A DNA stretch of 64,000 bases from assembly GCA_027946555.1 (NCBI GenBank), contig JAPEVC010000062.1, positions 1-64,000 of the forward strand, in the 5' to 3' direction. This stretch comes from Gnomoniopsis sp. IMI 355080 (lineage: Eukaryota; Ascomycota; Sordariomycetes; Diaporthales; Gnomoniaceae). Position 1 is the stretch's first letter; every line of letters starts with the position of its first letter. The position numbers were made by a program, and so were the translations under genes. This document shows positions 53,935-64,000 of the stretch, piece by piece. The notes beneath the pieces were generated by a model. It made no database searches, had not been told where the DNA came from, and saw only the letters and a list, made by a program, of their open reading frames with translations.

Positions 53935-54601
53935 GGCTGTCTTTGAGGAAATAAAATCAACTCGGTGAAAGTACTGGATCCAGAATTCGGTGGCTGTATG
54001 CGTGGTATTATCTATTAGGCGTGAGTGCTTCCTCTCGAGAGCAGTTCGTCTCGATGGCCAACTGCGAGGCTGCCGCAAGTGACGCGAAGTATGCCGGTAC
54101 CATGATCATGATGGTATTGCTCGTACGCGGATACCTCTGTTCAACTTTCTGTCCGACATTGAGGGCGACCTAGGCAAAGACAAAAGGGGCCGAAAGGCGT
54201 CGCATTCAAGCTTGGCTTGGGAGCAGAAGCAATCTGTAGGATGGGAAGGTGACCGTACAAGTGCGGCGCGGGAGGCCAAAATGAAGTTGCGAACCAGGCC
54301 CCACAGCCAATTAAACGTCATCGGAATTCGGCCCCCTTTCACAAGCCAGCCTCCCAGCCTCTCGCAAGCCCGCGCCGTCTTAAGTACTATAGTGTTTACG
54401 ATATGGACCATGATGATGAGTCTTCTTTCAAATATGTGGTGGGTGGTTCTCTTCGCAATTTGGCCAGTGTCATGCATAAATGCTTCAATTTCTTTGCCTA
54501 TCATGCTGAGCAACATGCTCGGGTATAATCACACACCGCGATGCCTTGACCCATGCCCTTTTCAAATTTCTTCTGCATATTTTCCCCTGGCGTTTGTTCC
54601 T
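53935..54601. promoter_or_regulatory. Dlt1 promoter and Ndc1 3' flank
   Basis: 667 bp in tandem minus-strand arrangement. No motif was recognised. Confidence 0.45.
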
Positions 54602-56656
54602 TCATCGCACTTCGCGCATCTCTTGTCGTCGCATCGGAACAACAGCCCCAGCCCTATGGGGTATTCCTGCAGCCTCCCGCGCCTGTCGCATGTCTGCGAA
54701 GGTCAGCCGGATGTCTCGCGCATATGGCCCGAAGCCCTCAATAAGCTGCCGCAAAGCCTCCTTGAGCGTCGCCAAGACCTCATCCACCTCCTTGCACTCC
54801 TTCGAGCCACCAAGATCCGTCCAATGTATTGGGAGGTCTGCCTTGAACTTCTCCAACTTCACAGTAACCGCAGTGAATGTCCGAATAATGGTAGAGACAT
54901 CCCGTTGGACGTTTCCGTAGCTATCCTCCGTTAAGCTATGCAGCGCCAATCTGGTCAACGCCGAGATGGCATTGATGAACAGGCTTGGTTCCGCATAAGG
55001 TGTCCCCAGGACGATCGTCGTGATCGTCCGGTCGTAGGTTTGGCGGAAGGCTACACCAATGGGCGAGTCCAGGAACCGCCTCGTCCACTTTTGGATGGGG
55101 CTGTGCAGGTTCTCTGGACTCGTCGCTTGTCGCGCAACCTCATCCACTACACCCATGGCCTGTGAGTATCCCTTCTGTACAAGCGGGCTCAACCGGGGAG
55201 CTTGTCCAGGGGACCGCACCGCGGCCGCAATATTTTCGACTCTGCTCTTCTTCGTAGGTGTGGCCAGCAGAATCGGGTCGTTGCTGACTTGGAGAGCACT
55301 TTGACTGGCCTCCTTCGTAGGTGGCAACGCCACTTCTTTGGTAGGCGCTTCTGGAGCTTTACCATATGTATCGATCCTCGTCTCTATCTCGAGCACAATG
55401 TCGAGACACAACTTGTACACCTGTGACCACATTGGTCCGTCTTTTCTGTCGATATCTTGGTAAATGGCCTTTCTTCGAGGCTCGAAATCCTTGGCGATGA
55501 GCGCAAGTTCCCACATAGCGAAGGACTGCAACAGTCAGCAACATAATTCTCGCATGGCCTTGGTCTAAAGCACGAACCTTGATATGGAGTTTCCTGCTTT
55601 TCAGTCCGTTCAAGAGACTCCCGTTTGGATCTTTGGACTCTGAAGTCAAGGGTTTTCCAAGTTTTAACGGCGCTCTAATCAGAAGCACCGAGAACAGCTT
55701 GTTTCCAGCTAGCCACATAAACAGCAGCATGGAGCCTGTCCAGAAACATCTCAGCCACATCCATCCATTTATGCCGGCAAGAGTGGTGGGAACCATATTG
55801 GTCTTCGGCAGTGTGTAGAATGTCCGGAAAAAGGACAGCGCCATTCGCCAGGCAGCGCCACGAATCGTCACCCCGGCGAAGAGACCCGGAGCTGGAACGT
55901 GGTAGAGAATGACGTTGACGAGAAGAGCGCCAGCAGATTGCATGGCAGCCAAGCTCGCTAGTGCAGGCACGTCGTTATGGAGCCGCGCATGCCAACTGCT
56001 ATGATCGTCTTGCGCTGCAGCATCTTCGTTGTCGAGCTTGACAGAGCCGAGTAGTAGCCTGTCGTCGTCACGGTAGATGTGGAGTATACCCTGCATCACA
56101 CCGAATAAGAGGAAATGAGCAGTGTAGAATATGGGCTTCTCGTTGAGTCGCGCTCTGTCGCCTGATTGTATCAGGATGAAATCGAGATCTTCGGCCGTCG
56201 AAGACCACAGGTAGACCTGACTAAACAAGAGCGACGACAAAGTGTACGACACAATCGCCTCCAGCGTCTGTGAGGTAGCGGCATGCTTCAAGGCTGTTTG
56301 CCAGCCTGATTTTGTAGTTCGTATGCCTACATGGTACTGGGCGATGCGCAGGATGACTACGGCAAGCCCGCAGAGGAAGATGAAGAAGGCTCGGATGCCT
56401 GTTGGGCCGATGGGAAATAAGATGAAGAACACTACAGAGCACGCATTCAAGTCAGCACTATGTTCTGTCCAAGGTCCTGGAAGCGTGACGCACGAGACCA
56501 CCAGCTAGAGAAAATGGCCTTGGGCGACCTGAGGATGGCCAAAATCACCGCCTCGATATACGCGATGCCTAGCAGAATCGTCGTGGTGGAAGAGAAGCGC
56601 CGCTGAAGCGACGGCTGCAGGAAGTCCTTATACGGAGCCCGCCTGACTGGTGCCAT
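54602..56656 (-). CDS. ndc1: Nucleoporin Ndc1 (nuclear pore and spindle pole body membrane protein)
   Basis: Exons 56656-56494, 56431-55578 and 55525-54602 give 646 residues. The N-terminal ~310 residues have about six membrane segments, with family-typical APYKDFLQPSLQRRF, FFILFPIGPTGIRAFFIFL, LRIAQYHVG, and GMWMLRCF-like sequence (INGWMWLRCFWTG). The C-terminal half is soluble, with IAKDFEPRRKAIYQDIDRKD, MWSQVYKLCLDIV and FLDSPIGVAFRQTYDRTI. Ndc1 anchors nuclear pore complexes and inserts duplicated spindle pole bodies into the nuclear envelope. The first intron donor GTGCGT and the second 52-nt intron are both phase-consistent. It is divergent from the t-SNARE gene across 382 bp. Confidence 0.9.
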
Positions 56657-57038
56657 GTTCGCCGTCGCGCATCCTCGAAGGGAAGAAACGTAGGCTGAAG
56701 GTCGGTGAGACAGTCCAAAAAGGCGAGAAGGGTGTGTGATTGCACACAAGCAGCTCCAGCAAGTAAACAAGAGCTGCAGAAAAGAAACGGACCCTGGTTC
56801 ATGGAAAGCTGCAGGACCCCTGTTGCGGCTGCGCTTACGTAACGACGACAGTTCGCGACTCGTTTCAAGGTTGCGAGATTGCCGAGATAGACGTCACCAG
56901 GCAACCTTCTTGAACACCAAGCTGACGACGACAATACAATTACGCCTTACGCATCGCTCACTCTCAACAGCTATCTAACCATCTTGTAACAATCGTTCAA
57001 ACCAGCTGGATTCAGGTCCGATAAACCCAGTCAGAGCC
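56657..57038. promoter_or_regulatory. Shared divergent promoter (Ndc1 / t-SNARE)
   Basis: 382 bp between two divergent start codons; no distinct element recognised. Confidence 0.5.
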
Positions 57039-57913
57039 ATGTCTTTCGATCAACTATCCGGCCTCGAGTCGCAGTCTCGGCGCAACAATTCGAACTACAC
57101 AGATGATCCGGAGTTCGAGCGACTATCCCAGGATTTGATGAACAAGCTGTTTACGCTTACCGGAAATATTTCCCGCCTTCGCACAGAAATTGGTCACTTG
57201 GGAACTCGCAGAGATACCGCCCGTGTTAGGGAGCGTGTCCATGACCTTATTGAGGAGTCTAGCGAGACATTCAAGGGTGTAGGCGAGGGCGTCAAGAAGA
57301 TTCAGACTTGGGAAGAGGTAACGGTATGTGGAATTGCTCGAATGGCATCTCCCAAAATACCACTGACTCAAACATGCCACAGCCAACGCAAAAGTACAAA
57401 CAACAGAAGCTCTTCCGCGAATTTAAGCAGTCTCTTAACGAGTTCCAATCCCTCCAACGCCAAGCACTCGAGAAACAACGAGCCTCGGTCTCCGCCGCGC
57501 GCGCCGCAGCCGCCGACGAAGAAGAAGGCACGCCTCTGTCTTCCGCGCCTCAGCAGCAGCAGCAACAACAACAACAGTTGCAGGAGGAACTCCGCCTGGC
57601 CCCGCAGGACGAGGTCGACTTCCAGGATGCCCTGATCGCGGAGCGCGAGGAGGAGATCCGCAACATCGAGCAAGGTGTAGGAGATTTGAACGTGCTGTTC
57701 CAGCAGGTCGCGCAGATCGTTACGGAGCAAGGCGAGCAGTTGACGGGCATCGCGGATAACGTGGAGCGGACGCACGAGGACACCCATGCGGCGGATCGGG
57801 AGCTCAGGTCGGCTGCGAGATACCAGCGGAACGCGAGGAGCAAGGCGTGTTGCCTTTTGCTTGTGCTGGCAGTGATCTTGACGATTGTGTTGCTGGCTAT
57901 TTTCCTGGGTTGA
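57039..57913 (+). CDS. Qa-SNARE, Pep12/syntaxin-7-type endosomal t-SNARE
   Basis: Exons 57039-57323 and 57383-57913 give 271 residues. The N-terminal Habc region includes LSQDLMNKLFTLTGNISRL and VHDLIEESSETFKGVGEGV. A short glutamine run (nine Gln encoded by CAG/CAA) sits in the linker after the Ala-rich stretch. The SNARE motif (~190-250) contains EREEEIRNIEQGVGDLNVLF and IVTEQGEQLTGIADNVERT with the zero-layer Gln in TEQGEQL, then YQRNARSKACC and a C-terminal membrane anchor LLLVLAVILTIVLLAIFL. This is the syntaxin organisation used for Golgi-to-endosome/vacuole fusion. Pep12 is the closest type I recall; Vam3/Tlg2 are less likely. Confidence 0.88.
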
Positions 57914-58427
57914 GCTGAGCTTATCACAGCCTGCTGTGTGTCAAGACCACTGCTTTTCTCCTCGACGATTGCTGTGAATTTGCACGGTCCATGTGCCACC
58001 CAAGACTTTCGTGCGAATGTGGGTTTTCTTTAGGCGTTGAGGTTGGCATTCTCGACTCGTGTCGTTGACTGCAAAGGCGTTCAGGAACTGAGTCCTAGTG
58101 TGGCATTTTCATCTTCTATAGCACCAATGTTTATCAATGCAAGAAGCTGGGTGGCAATTTCTTATATACTCCACATCTGTAGGCTGTTTACAGTGGGATT
58201 TTCGTTCTGTGACTTGGACCGTTGAAATCACTACGGCGCAAATTGGCACGCGACACTGCACAGGCGTTTCTATGGGGCTCAATCTATCAACCTTCTAGCA
58301 AGAAATGCTGCAGGACGCGACTTGCAAGCGTGAAAATTGCTATTTACCTCATCGTTTAAGTACAAAATCTCTCGCCCATCCAAAATTTTGAGAGCCGGCT
58401 CCAATTCAGGAAATCAATTTACTCATG
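57914..58427. other. Intergenic, convergent 3' ends
   Basis: 514 bp between convergent genes with no recognised feature. Confidence 0.5.
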
Positions 58428-59656
58428 CTAATTTTTGCATGATTTGTCCTGAGAGCTCACAAATCCGTGTTGGCAGCATGCAATGAGCAAGCCACTGCAC
58501 TCAAACAAGCACTTGCTGACCAAGTCGAGGTTATCCTCCAATGTATTACTCTCCACGTCCGCCCACGTAACCAGATCTTTCGACTTTTTCAACGATGCCA
58601 ACAAGGCATTGCGGCAGGTCGAGTCGTCCGTTCTTGCATCCAAGATTTCTTGTCCCGTATGCCCACCGTCGCTGTCTGTACAAGTTCCTATGCAATCTGT
58701 AGGCAAAGTCAGTGCGTAGAGTCCGACGTAAGAATGTACTGAGATGGAGACCGGGGAGGGGGCTCACTATGCACTACCGTATCAAGGGCCGCAGATGGGG
58801 ACGTCGAAGCTGGTGCAGATGTTGAAGTTCTGGAAATCTCGGAGGTCAGTTGGGTGTTTGAGGTCAATGGTGATCCGGGAGATCCAGTGGGTTCCTCCGC
58901 CGAATTTGCAGATGTCTTGTCGCGAGTAGGCTCATCAGATGTCATGGTCCGCGTAACGCCTGCAGACGGTGCGCAAAGCGTGGTAGTCTCCTTGAATACC
59001 TTGGTCACGAAGACTGTGTAAATTGAGGTCACGTAAGAAGTCGGGGCAGTCTGTTTTATTCTCATCGTTGCTGTTTCAGTGAGCGTCACAGGCCAAGTGT
59101 CGGTAGATCTGTAAGTGGTGGTCTCATAGGCGGTCGTTGTCGCCACGATAGAGGGGAGCTTTCGATCGCAGTCCGTCGTCTTGTTCCCCAACAGAAGTCC
59201 AAGAACGCCGACAGCAACAGAAAGTATGGCAACACAAAGTATCATTATGATTTGGCAGGTCCAGTTGCGACAAGCCTGGTCACGCTTATCAGTAACCCCT
59301 ATTCCATCACGGCTTGTGTTAGCATAGCTCCCAGAGACATTCGCTGCTATATGGGGATGGAGGATCATGATCTTAAAAAACTGACAGGCGTTTACGGCAA
59401 GGTCCTTGAGGTCGTTAGGTTGGTAGGAGGGCATGTCAGGGGGTTGCTGATCGTGCTGTGATCGATCTTGGTGTGGTAAAATAGTGGCAAGGGTGGGTTG
59501 CTCTTGTGGTTGAGTGGAAGAGAGATAGTTGTTGTTGTCATAGAGGTGGCAATTATCTTGAATATAAGCTGGTAGAGTTGCTGTGACTGGCAAGCGTGTG
59601 CTTGTTGACGATGCTGGTTCTGGCTCCTGTTCAGAGTGTCGTTTTGTGTAGTGCAT
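58428..59656 (-). CDS. Single-pass membrane protein with Ser/Thr-rich region, unrecognised
   Basis: I do not recognise a family. The ATG at 59656 is the first in frame (a GTG lies 25 codons earlier). The last intron (58767-58697, donor GTGAGC, CTACAG acceptor) joins the Ser/Thr/Pro-rich stretch to a final exon with a Cys-rich ending (DCIGTCTDSD-like, LVSKCLFECSGLLIACCQHG). An 87-nt stop-free intron at 59385-59299 (GTCAGT donor, GCTAAC branch point, AATAG acceptor) is likely too; with it the protein has 356 residues. One membrane helix (IIMILCVAILSVAVGVLGLLL) separates an N-terminal disordered cytosolic part from an external Thr/Ser-rich region with many TTT repeats. The topology suggests a surface sensor or glycoprotein; that is inference only. 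Confidence 0.6.
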
Positions 59657-60210
59657 CTTAGAGAACGATCCGTGGTGAGGAACTGAAAAAGTATGTCTGG
59701 GGAAAGATGCTGCTGCTATATACCTATCCACGGGATGTCCTTGGATTTATCCATGATATCTGCTGGTGTCACAACACCAAGTCAGTGTGCAACAATTCGA
59801 GATACACACGAACAGTTAGTCATAGACGAACGCCTCAGCGGACCCTCTTCTGGGTCGAGCTTGGAGGCTGACATGCATAGACACGCAGCTCTTAACGGCA
59901 ATGCTCCTGGAGATCAGCAATCAATACTGGATTGGCATTTGAGATGTTGGATTATATGTTTGTTGTCGTATTCCCCGTCCAACCCCAGTACAGGCGAACG
60001 AGACTGTTCAGGCAACAAGGCTTGTAGATAGAGAATCTTTTCGTCTCTCTGTACAAGTGAAGCCTTGATCGTTATTGGAGAATCAAGTGACTGGAGATGG
60101 GACTCTGTCTCCCCGAGGTTGGGCCAAGTCCCAAGCAATCATCAAAGTCCAATCCAACGTAAAGGAAGAGACCATCGATGAATGCCCGTGTGCTCAATAT
60201 ATACTACACA
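59657..60210. promoter_or_regulatory. Membrane protein promoter and Cox18 3' flank
   Basis: 554 bp in tandem minus-strand arrangement; nothing distinct recognised. Confidence 0.45.
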
Positions 60211-61341
60211 TCAAGTCGCCTTCGGCAGCAACAATGGTATTTCCATCCCCCGGCACGGCTTGATCGTATTTCTCGGTATTGGCATTGCGCGCTTCGTCGT
60301 CAGGGACACAGCCAAGCTGAAAGTGGCCGACGACAACCAGTACAAATGAATCGCAGCGGGCAAATCCATTGTCAACGGCCCAATAGCAGATGCCAGTATG
60401 AGCATCGTCCGCTGAAACGCCCGTCTCTTCTTGGACTGACCAACTAAGACGGCGTGCTTATCTCCTACGACAGGAGCGAGACCAAAAAGCTCTCGCCTGG
60501 CCGCCACAGTATCGGGGATCATGTTTGCGACGAGCATTGCGGAGACGGCGAAGGGAAGGATGTGCAATGGGTCTGCCTCGAGGAGGTTGGGGAACCATAG
60601 GCAGCCTTCTGTTGCCAATGTGGGCTCAACTGGAATATGAAGTCCACCGTCGGGAGGTAAGGAAGCGGCGGCCCCTCCCAAGTCGGTGGCAGATGTGATA
60701 GCCGCAGGTAAAGCTTCTGTGGACTCTTCAGGTACGCCCGTGTGCGTTGCGTCACCAGTATTCCTTCCAAAGGCCAAACGCCCCAATAGACCCAGAGGTC
60801 CTGCACACATCCTCCGAATGACCTCCACGTTGCTCACAAAGACAGGCAGAGTCACTAGACCACCGATTATACTGTTCCTCTCGCTCCCAGCAACAGCACG
60901 CACAAGCCTTCTGCTACGCTCGGCCATTAAAGATGCTACCCTCTTCCGTAGGTCTGGCACAGCCTTCTTCCTTAAACCAAGACCGAGCATGGCCATCTCC
61001 GCTTGAATAAGGGGCGCAAGCTTTGCCCTCTTGCAGGCCATGCGGTGCGAGTAGAATGTCAAGGGCGCTCGTAAACATATGCCGACGACCAAAGCGGCCA
61101 GGGGAAACGAAACACACCATGGTGTGCCGGTGACTTGGTGGACATTGGTGATGAGCCATTCAGAGCTGCGCAGAAGGGTATGAGCAACGTCTGCTCCACT
61201 AAAGTTCCTCCTTTGGCCTGGGATCCGAGGATGGACACTGGATGTAAAAACCTGTTGAAAGGAATTGGCGTGTTGGGGCCGTAGGTGAGGCCGTATCCGT
61301 GAGGCACTCAGCCGGAAGTGGTGGCCCATCTGCCCGGACAT
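60211..61341 (-). CDS. cox18: Mitochondrial membrane insertase Cox18 (Oxa1/YidC/Alb3 family)
   Basis: Single exon, 376 residues from the ATG at 61341; the frame continues upstream to a GTG. The first ~50 residues are basic and hydroxylated, a likely mitochondrial presequence. The insertase core shows SFPLAALVVGICLRAPLTFY, FYSHRMACKRAKLAPLIQ, GGLVTLPVFVSNVEVIRRMC and TMDLPAAIHLYWLSSATFSL, with ~5 membrane segments and a long variable loop rich in Gly/Ala/Pro. Cox18 exports the C-terminal part of Cox2 across the inner membrane, a step in complex IV assembly. It differs from Oxa1 in having no long C-terminal coiled coil. The gene is divergent from Alg11. Confidence 0.88.
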   Translation of the reverse strand: MSGQMGHHFRLSASRIRPHLRPQHANSFQQVFTSSVHPRIPGQRRNFSGADVAHTLLRSSEWLITNVHQVTGTPWCVSFPLAALVVGICLRAPLTFYSHRMACKRAKLAPLIQAEMAMLGLGLRKKAVPDLRKRVASLMAERSRRLVRAVAGSERNSIIGGLVTLPVFVSNVEVIRRMCAGPLGLLGRLAFGRNTGDATHTGVPEESTEALPAAITSATDLGGAAASLPPDGGLHIPVEPTLATEGCLWFPNLLEADPLHILPFAVSAMLVANMIPDTVAARRELFGLAPVVGDKHAVLVGQSKKRRAFQRTMLILASAIGPLTMDLPAAIHLYWLSSATFSLAVSLTTKRAMPIPRNTIKPCRGMEIPLLLPKAT

Positions 61342-62039
61342 TATGGACTGCAGGGCATGCTCATCCACATGAGGAAAAGATCAGGTGAATGGGTTGTGTG
61401 ACGGGTCAAAGATGGGTGATATCAAGACCGGATGGGATGGTATGGCTAGCTGCCAAAAATGCCAGTAAGCGGCAGATGTGATGTGCAAGGCTGCACGGGA
61501 GCAAGGATCCCCTGGTCCTTGACCTTTGCAGATAATCGACCCACCCAAGTGAAACCCTGCCACGCCATGCCAGCCCTGCGGCCCTGCGGCCGTGGATCGG
61601 CTCGGGCACGCTAGAGACCTGGAAGGCCCGTGCTTGTGCCACGGGTCCTTTGACCCGCTATCACCTGCTTGCTTGGGGAACCTGGAACTCAATCAAGGTC
61701 CCAGGCTGAGGTTGAAGCTCTCTCCAGTCCGGCTGGTGTTGTCTGTGAACACGACAACCCTCATAAACTTTACACCTGACACCTTCTTTTGTCTTCTTCT
61801 TGTTCTCATGTATTGACGACGGCAGGATATAACGTGGTACAAAGCCTGTTCGAACCCTAAATCAATGGAGCAGTCTCAATTCATCCGAACGTCTTCCTAG
61901 TCTGTCCTTGATTCTTTGTTTCCTTCCACTCGCCTTGGCGACTCCAAACTTCGAACCCCGCGACGCGAACTACCTCCTCTCCATCCGACTTCCACTACCT
62001 AACAACGCTTCCCAAGCAGCACACCAAGGCCTAGTTGAA
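61342..62039. promoter_or_regulatory. Shared divergent promoter and Alg11 leader with uORFs
   Basis: About 0.7 kb between the Cox18 and Alg11 start codons. The Alg11 side contains two possible uORFs (a two-codon ATG TAT TGA at 61809 and an 11-codon frame at 61865) before the main ATG at 62040. Confidence 0.5.
61865..61900 (+). promoter_or_regulatory. Possible uORF in Alg11 leader (11 codons)
   Basis: ATG at 61865 followed by 10 codons and TAG at 61898-61900, in a different frame from the main ATG at 62040. It matters only if the transcript starts upstream of it. Confidence 0.4.
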
Positions 62040-63909
62040 ATGGATAGCGGTGGCACCTGTTCAACACCTTCGGGTGAACGGTATAATAGCTTTGGCCTGA
62101 GCCCAAAGGTGTTGGCGTTGGTCGTGGCACCTGTAATTGCCTTTCTTCCGGCCTTCTTTATCTTTGGCATCCCCGCCATATGGTCGCGGCTGGGCATGTT
62201 TCTTGGAGGCTACCTACGACGCAAGACAGAAGGCCGACGGGGCCAGGTTCTCAAGTCCATTGAAGAGGATGAGAAGAATTATGCAGAGAAGCACAAGAAG
62301 AGCACAGGTGACAACAAGAAAGGTGAGGAGGACGACAGCTGGGAGAAGGTCCAGGCCTATTCTGCTGCGAGTACCCCTGATGGTAACAAGCTAGCAGATG
62401 ACTGGGCCGGTATTGTGGGAATGTTCCACCCCTTCTGGTAAATCCCCCACACAGGAGACATGATGTTGCGGGGACCTGGCTGACATGGTGTAGCAATGCT
62501 GGAGGCGGCGGAGAGAGGGTGCTCTGGGTGGCCATCCGAGCTGTTCAGTCGCGCTATCCAAAGGCTCGCATCATCATCTACACTGGTGACCATGAGGCCA
62601 ACAAGGAGCAAATACTGGAGCGAGTTCAGGTGCGCAACTAGTGGTCTATATGACACTTGTCCCTTCGTGCTGACACTCTCTTCCAGAGCCGCTTCAACAT
62701 AAATCTGCACTCGCCAACCATTCAATTCATGTACCTCAACAACCGAAGCTGGGTCCTGGCATCAAGTTGGCCACACCTTACTCTGCTAGGTCAGACAATT
62801 GGCTCTGTAGTCCTTGGCTGGGAGGCTCTCTCAGCCATTGTCCCTGACATCATGATTGATACCATGGGTTATGCATTCACTCTTGGCCTGTGCAGGTGGT
62901 TGTTCCCTCAGAGTCCCACTGGGGCCTATGTTCACTACCCTATGATCTCCAAAGACATGATTGAGAATCTTGGTGCTGATGGTCAAGGTGTCAATGCTGG
63001 CAAAGGTGCTGGCTGGAGGGGCCTTGCAAAGCTCTACTACTGGAAGGCTCTGGCATGGTTCTACCAAAAGATGGGCGCCACCATTGACATTGTCATGACC
63101 AACTCCACTTGGACCCAGGCCCACATGTCCTCCCTCTGGGGTCAGGGTCGCCGTGATGCGGGCAAGACTGCTCCCATTGTTGCGGTCTTCCCACCCTGTG
63201 CTGTGGAGGAGCTCGAACAAAAGATCGACGTCTCAGCTGCCAGTGAAGCGCAACGCAGCAAGACGATCCTTTACATCGCTCAGTATCGCCCGGAGAAGAA
63301 TCACGAGCTGATCATTCAGGCATTCGCCAAATTCATAAAGAGTGGAAGTGAGGCTTCCAAAGGTGCGAAGCTCGTGCTAGTGGGTAGCGTTCGCGACGGC
63401 GATGACAAGAAGAGAGTCTACAAATTACGCCTCTTGCCTGTCGAGCTCCAGATTAAGGATTCTGTGGAGTTCCATATGGATGCGCCCTTTTCGGACATCT
63501 TGCAACTGTTACAAACGTCGAGCGTGGGCGTGAACGGTATGTGGAACGAGCACTTTGGAATCGGCGTTGTCGAGTATCAAGCCAGTGGTCTGATCTCGGT
63601 CGTCCATGATTCTGGCGGCCCGAAGCTTGACATCGTCACTAAGATTGATGGCCAACCTACTGGTAAGTCCTGCACCAGCATTTAGCCGCTGTTTGAGAGA
63701 TAGACGAGAGAAACTGACTTAGGGTACTAGGATTCCATGCCTCGACAGCTCAAGAGTTTGCCGACGGATTCGAGCAAGCTTTGTCCGTGCCCGATCCTGT
63801 TGCCATGCGTGTCCGCGCCCGCCGGTCCGCCCAGCGGTTTGGCGAGGTCGAGTTCGAACGGAAATGGCTTGTGGAGATGGAGAAGCTGGTTGCCTTGGCC
63901 AAACAGTGA
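62040..63909 (+). CDS. alg11: GDP-mannose:Man3GlcNAc2-PP-dolichol alpha-1,2-mannosyltransferase Alg11
   Basis: Exons 62040-62437, 62494-62629, 62687-63662 and 63731-63909 give 562 residues. The enzyme adds the fourth and fifth mannose to the lipid-linked oligosaccharide on the cytosolic ER face. An N-terminal membrane segment (VLALVVAPVIAFLPAFFIFG) precedes a charged linker and the GT4 domain starting FHPFCNAGGGGERVLW, with the CNAGGGG split by intron 1. Conserved family blocks include DTMGYAFTLGL, YVHYPMISKDM, VMTNSTWTQAH, YIAQYRPEKNHELI and the EX7E motif EHFGIGVVE. The frame extends upstream of the ATG only by TTG codons. The last exon ends RSAQRFGEVEFERKWL, as in other Alg11 proteins. Confidence 0.93.
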
Positions 63910-64000
63910 TTCGTCACCTTAATGGAGCGCCCTCACCGGTGGGCTCCAGACATGAAAGTCCAGATGACAAGATGACAAAGTACAGAGAGGAGTGCTCGAC
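63910..64000. other. Alg11 3' flank to window end
   Basis: 91 bp without recognised features. Confidence 0.5.

Noticed and set aside
57551..57580. CAG/CAA repeat as an expansion locus
   Set aside because: Short (nine Gln) and interrupted by CAA, in a disordered SNARE linker; not remarkable.

Overview
This 64 kb window is nuclear DNA of a filamentous ascomycete (Pezizomycotina, most likely Sordariomycetes). Genes are intron-poor, with short introns (about 50-100 nt, longer in the ribosomal-protein and ADP/ATP carrier genes), GTRNGT-type donors, CTAAC/CTGAC-type branch points and YAG acceptors. Both strands are used, there are no operons, and the gene families are typically fungal (Cut12, Dlt1, Ndc1, Dbp6, ATL, Mae1-type carrier). 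I recognise 27 protein-coding genes plus one probable pseudogene. Exon limits were assigned by hand from splice signals and reading-frame continuity. I see no tRNA, rRNA, CRISPR array or intact transposon.

Layout: 0-7 kb holds an unrecognised ORF open to the left edge, a cytochrome b5-like MAPR/Dap1 protein, a Cut12-type spindle pole body protein and a BTB-domain protein. 8.8-14.4 kb holds the mitochondrial ADP/ATP carrier and the divergent ribosomal protein pair eS25/uS7. 15-25.3 kb holds an SDR oxidoreductase, the GPI-anchor glycosyltransferase PIG-A, the Dbp6 helicase, a degenerate 3'-5' exonuclease-like gene broken by an in-frame TAG, and a histidine phosphatase whose C terminus carries a PIP-box-like PCNA-binding motif. 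26-36 kb is sparser: a secreted protein, an alkyltransferase-like DNA-repair protein, a GH2 hydrolase, a tiny six-cysteine secreted protein and a metallophosphoesterase. 36-43 kb holds a WRN-type exonuclease with HRDC domain, a malate/C4-dicarboxylate transporter and CENP-X/Mhf2. 46-52 kb is rich in secreted or hydrolytic products: GPI-type cupredoxin, GH29 fucosidase, phospholipase A2 and an HSL-type esterase. 52-64 kb holds Dlt1, nucleoporin Ndc1, a Pep12-type t-SNARE, an unrecognised membrane protein, Cox18 and Alg11.

Themes: genome maintenance and nuclear envelope or spindle pole functions (Cut12, Ndc1, CENP-X, ATL, WRN-type exonuclease, PIP-box phosphatase), ER glycosylation (PIG-A, Alg11) and an extracellular hydrolase stretch. 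These genes are not an obvious cluster; most are dispersed housekeeping genes. A 10-bp palindrome, TACCTAGGTA, occurs exactly at least six times, always between genes. I did not find a clear new multi-gene system. The strongest leads are the PIP-box phosphatase, the TAG-interrupted exonuclease-like gene, the dispersed palindrome and the small cysteine-rich secreted protein.
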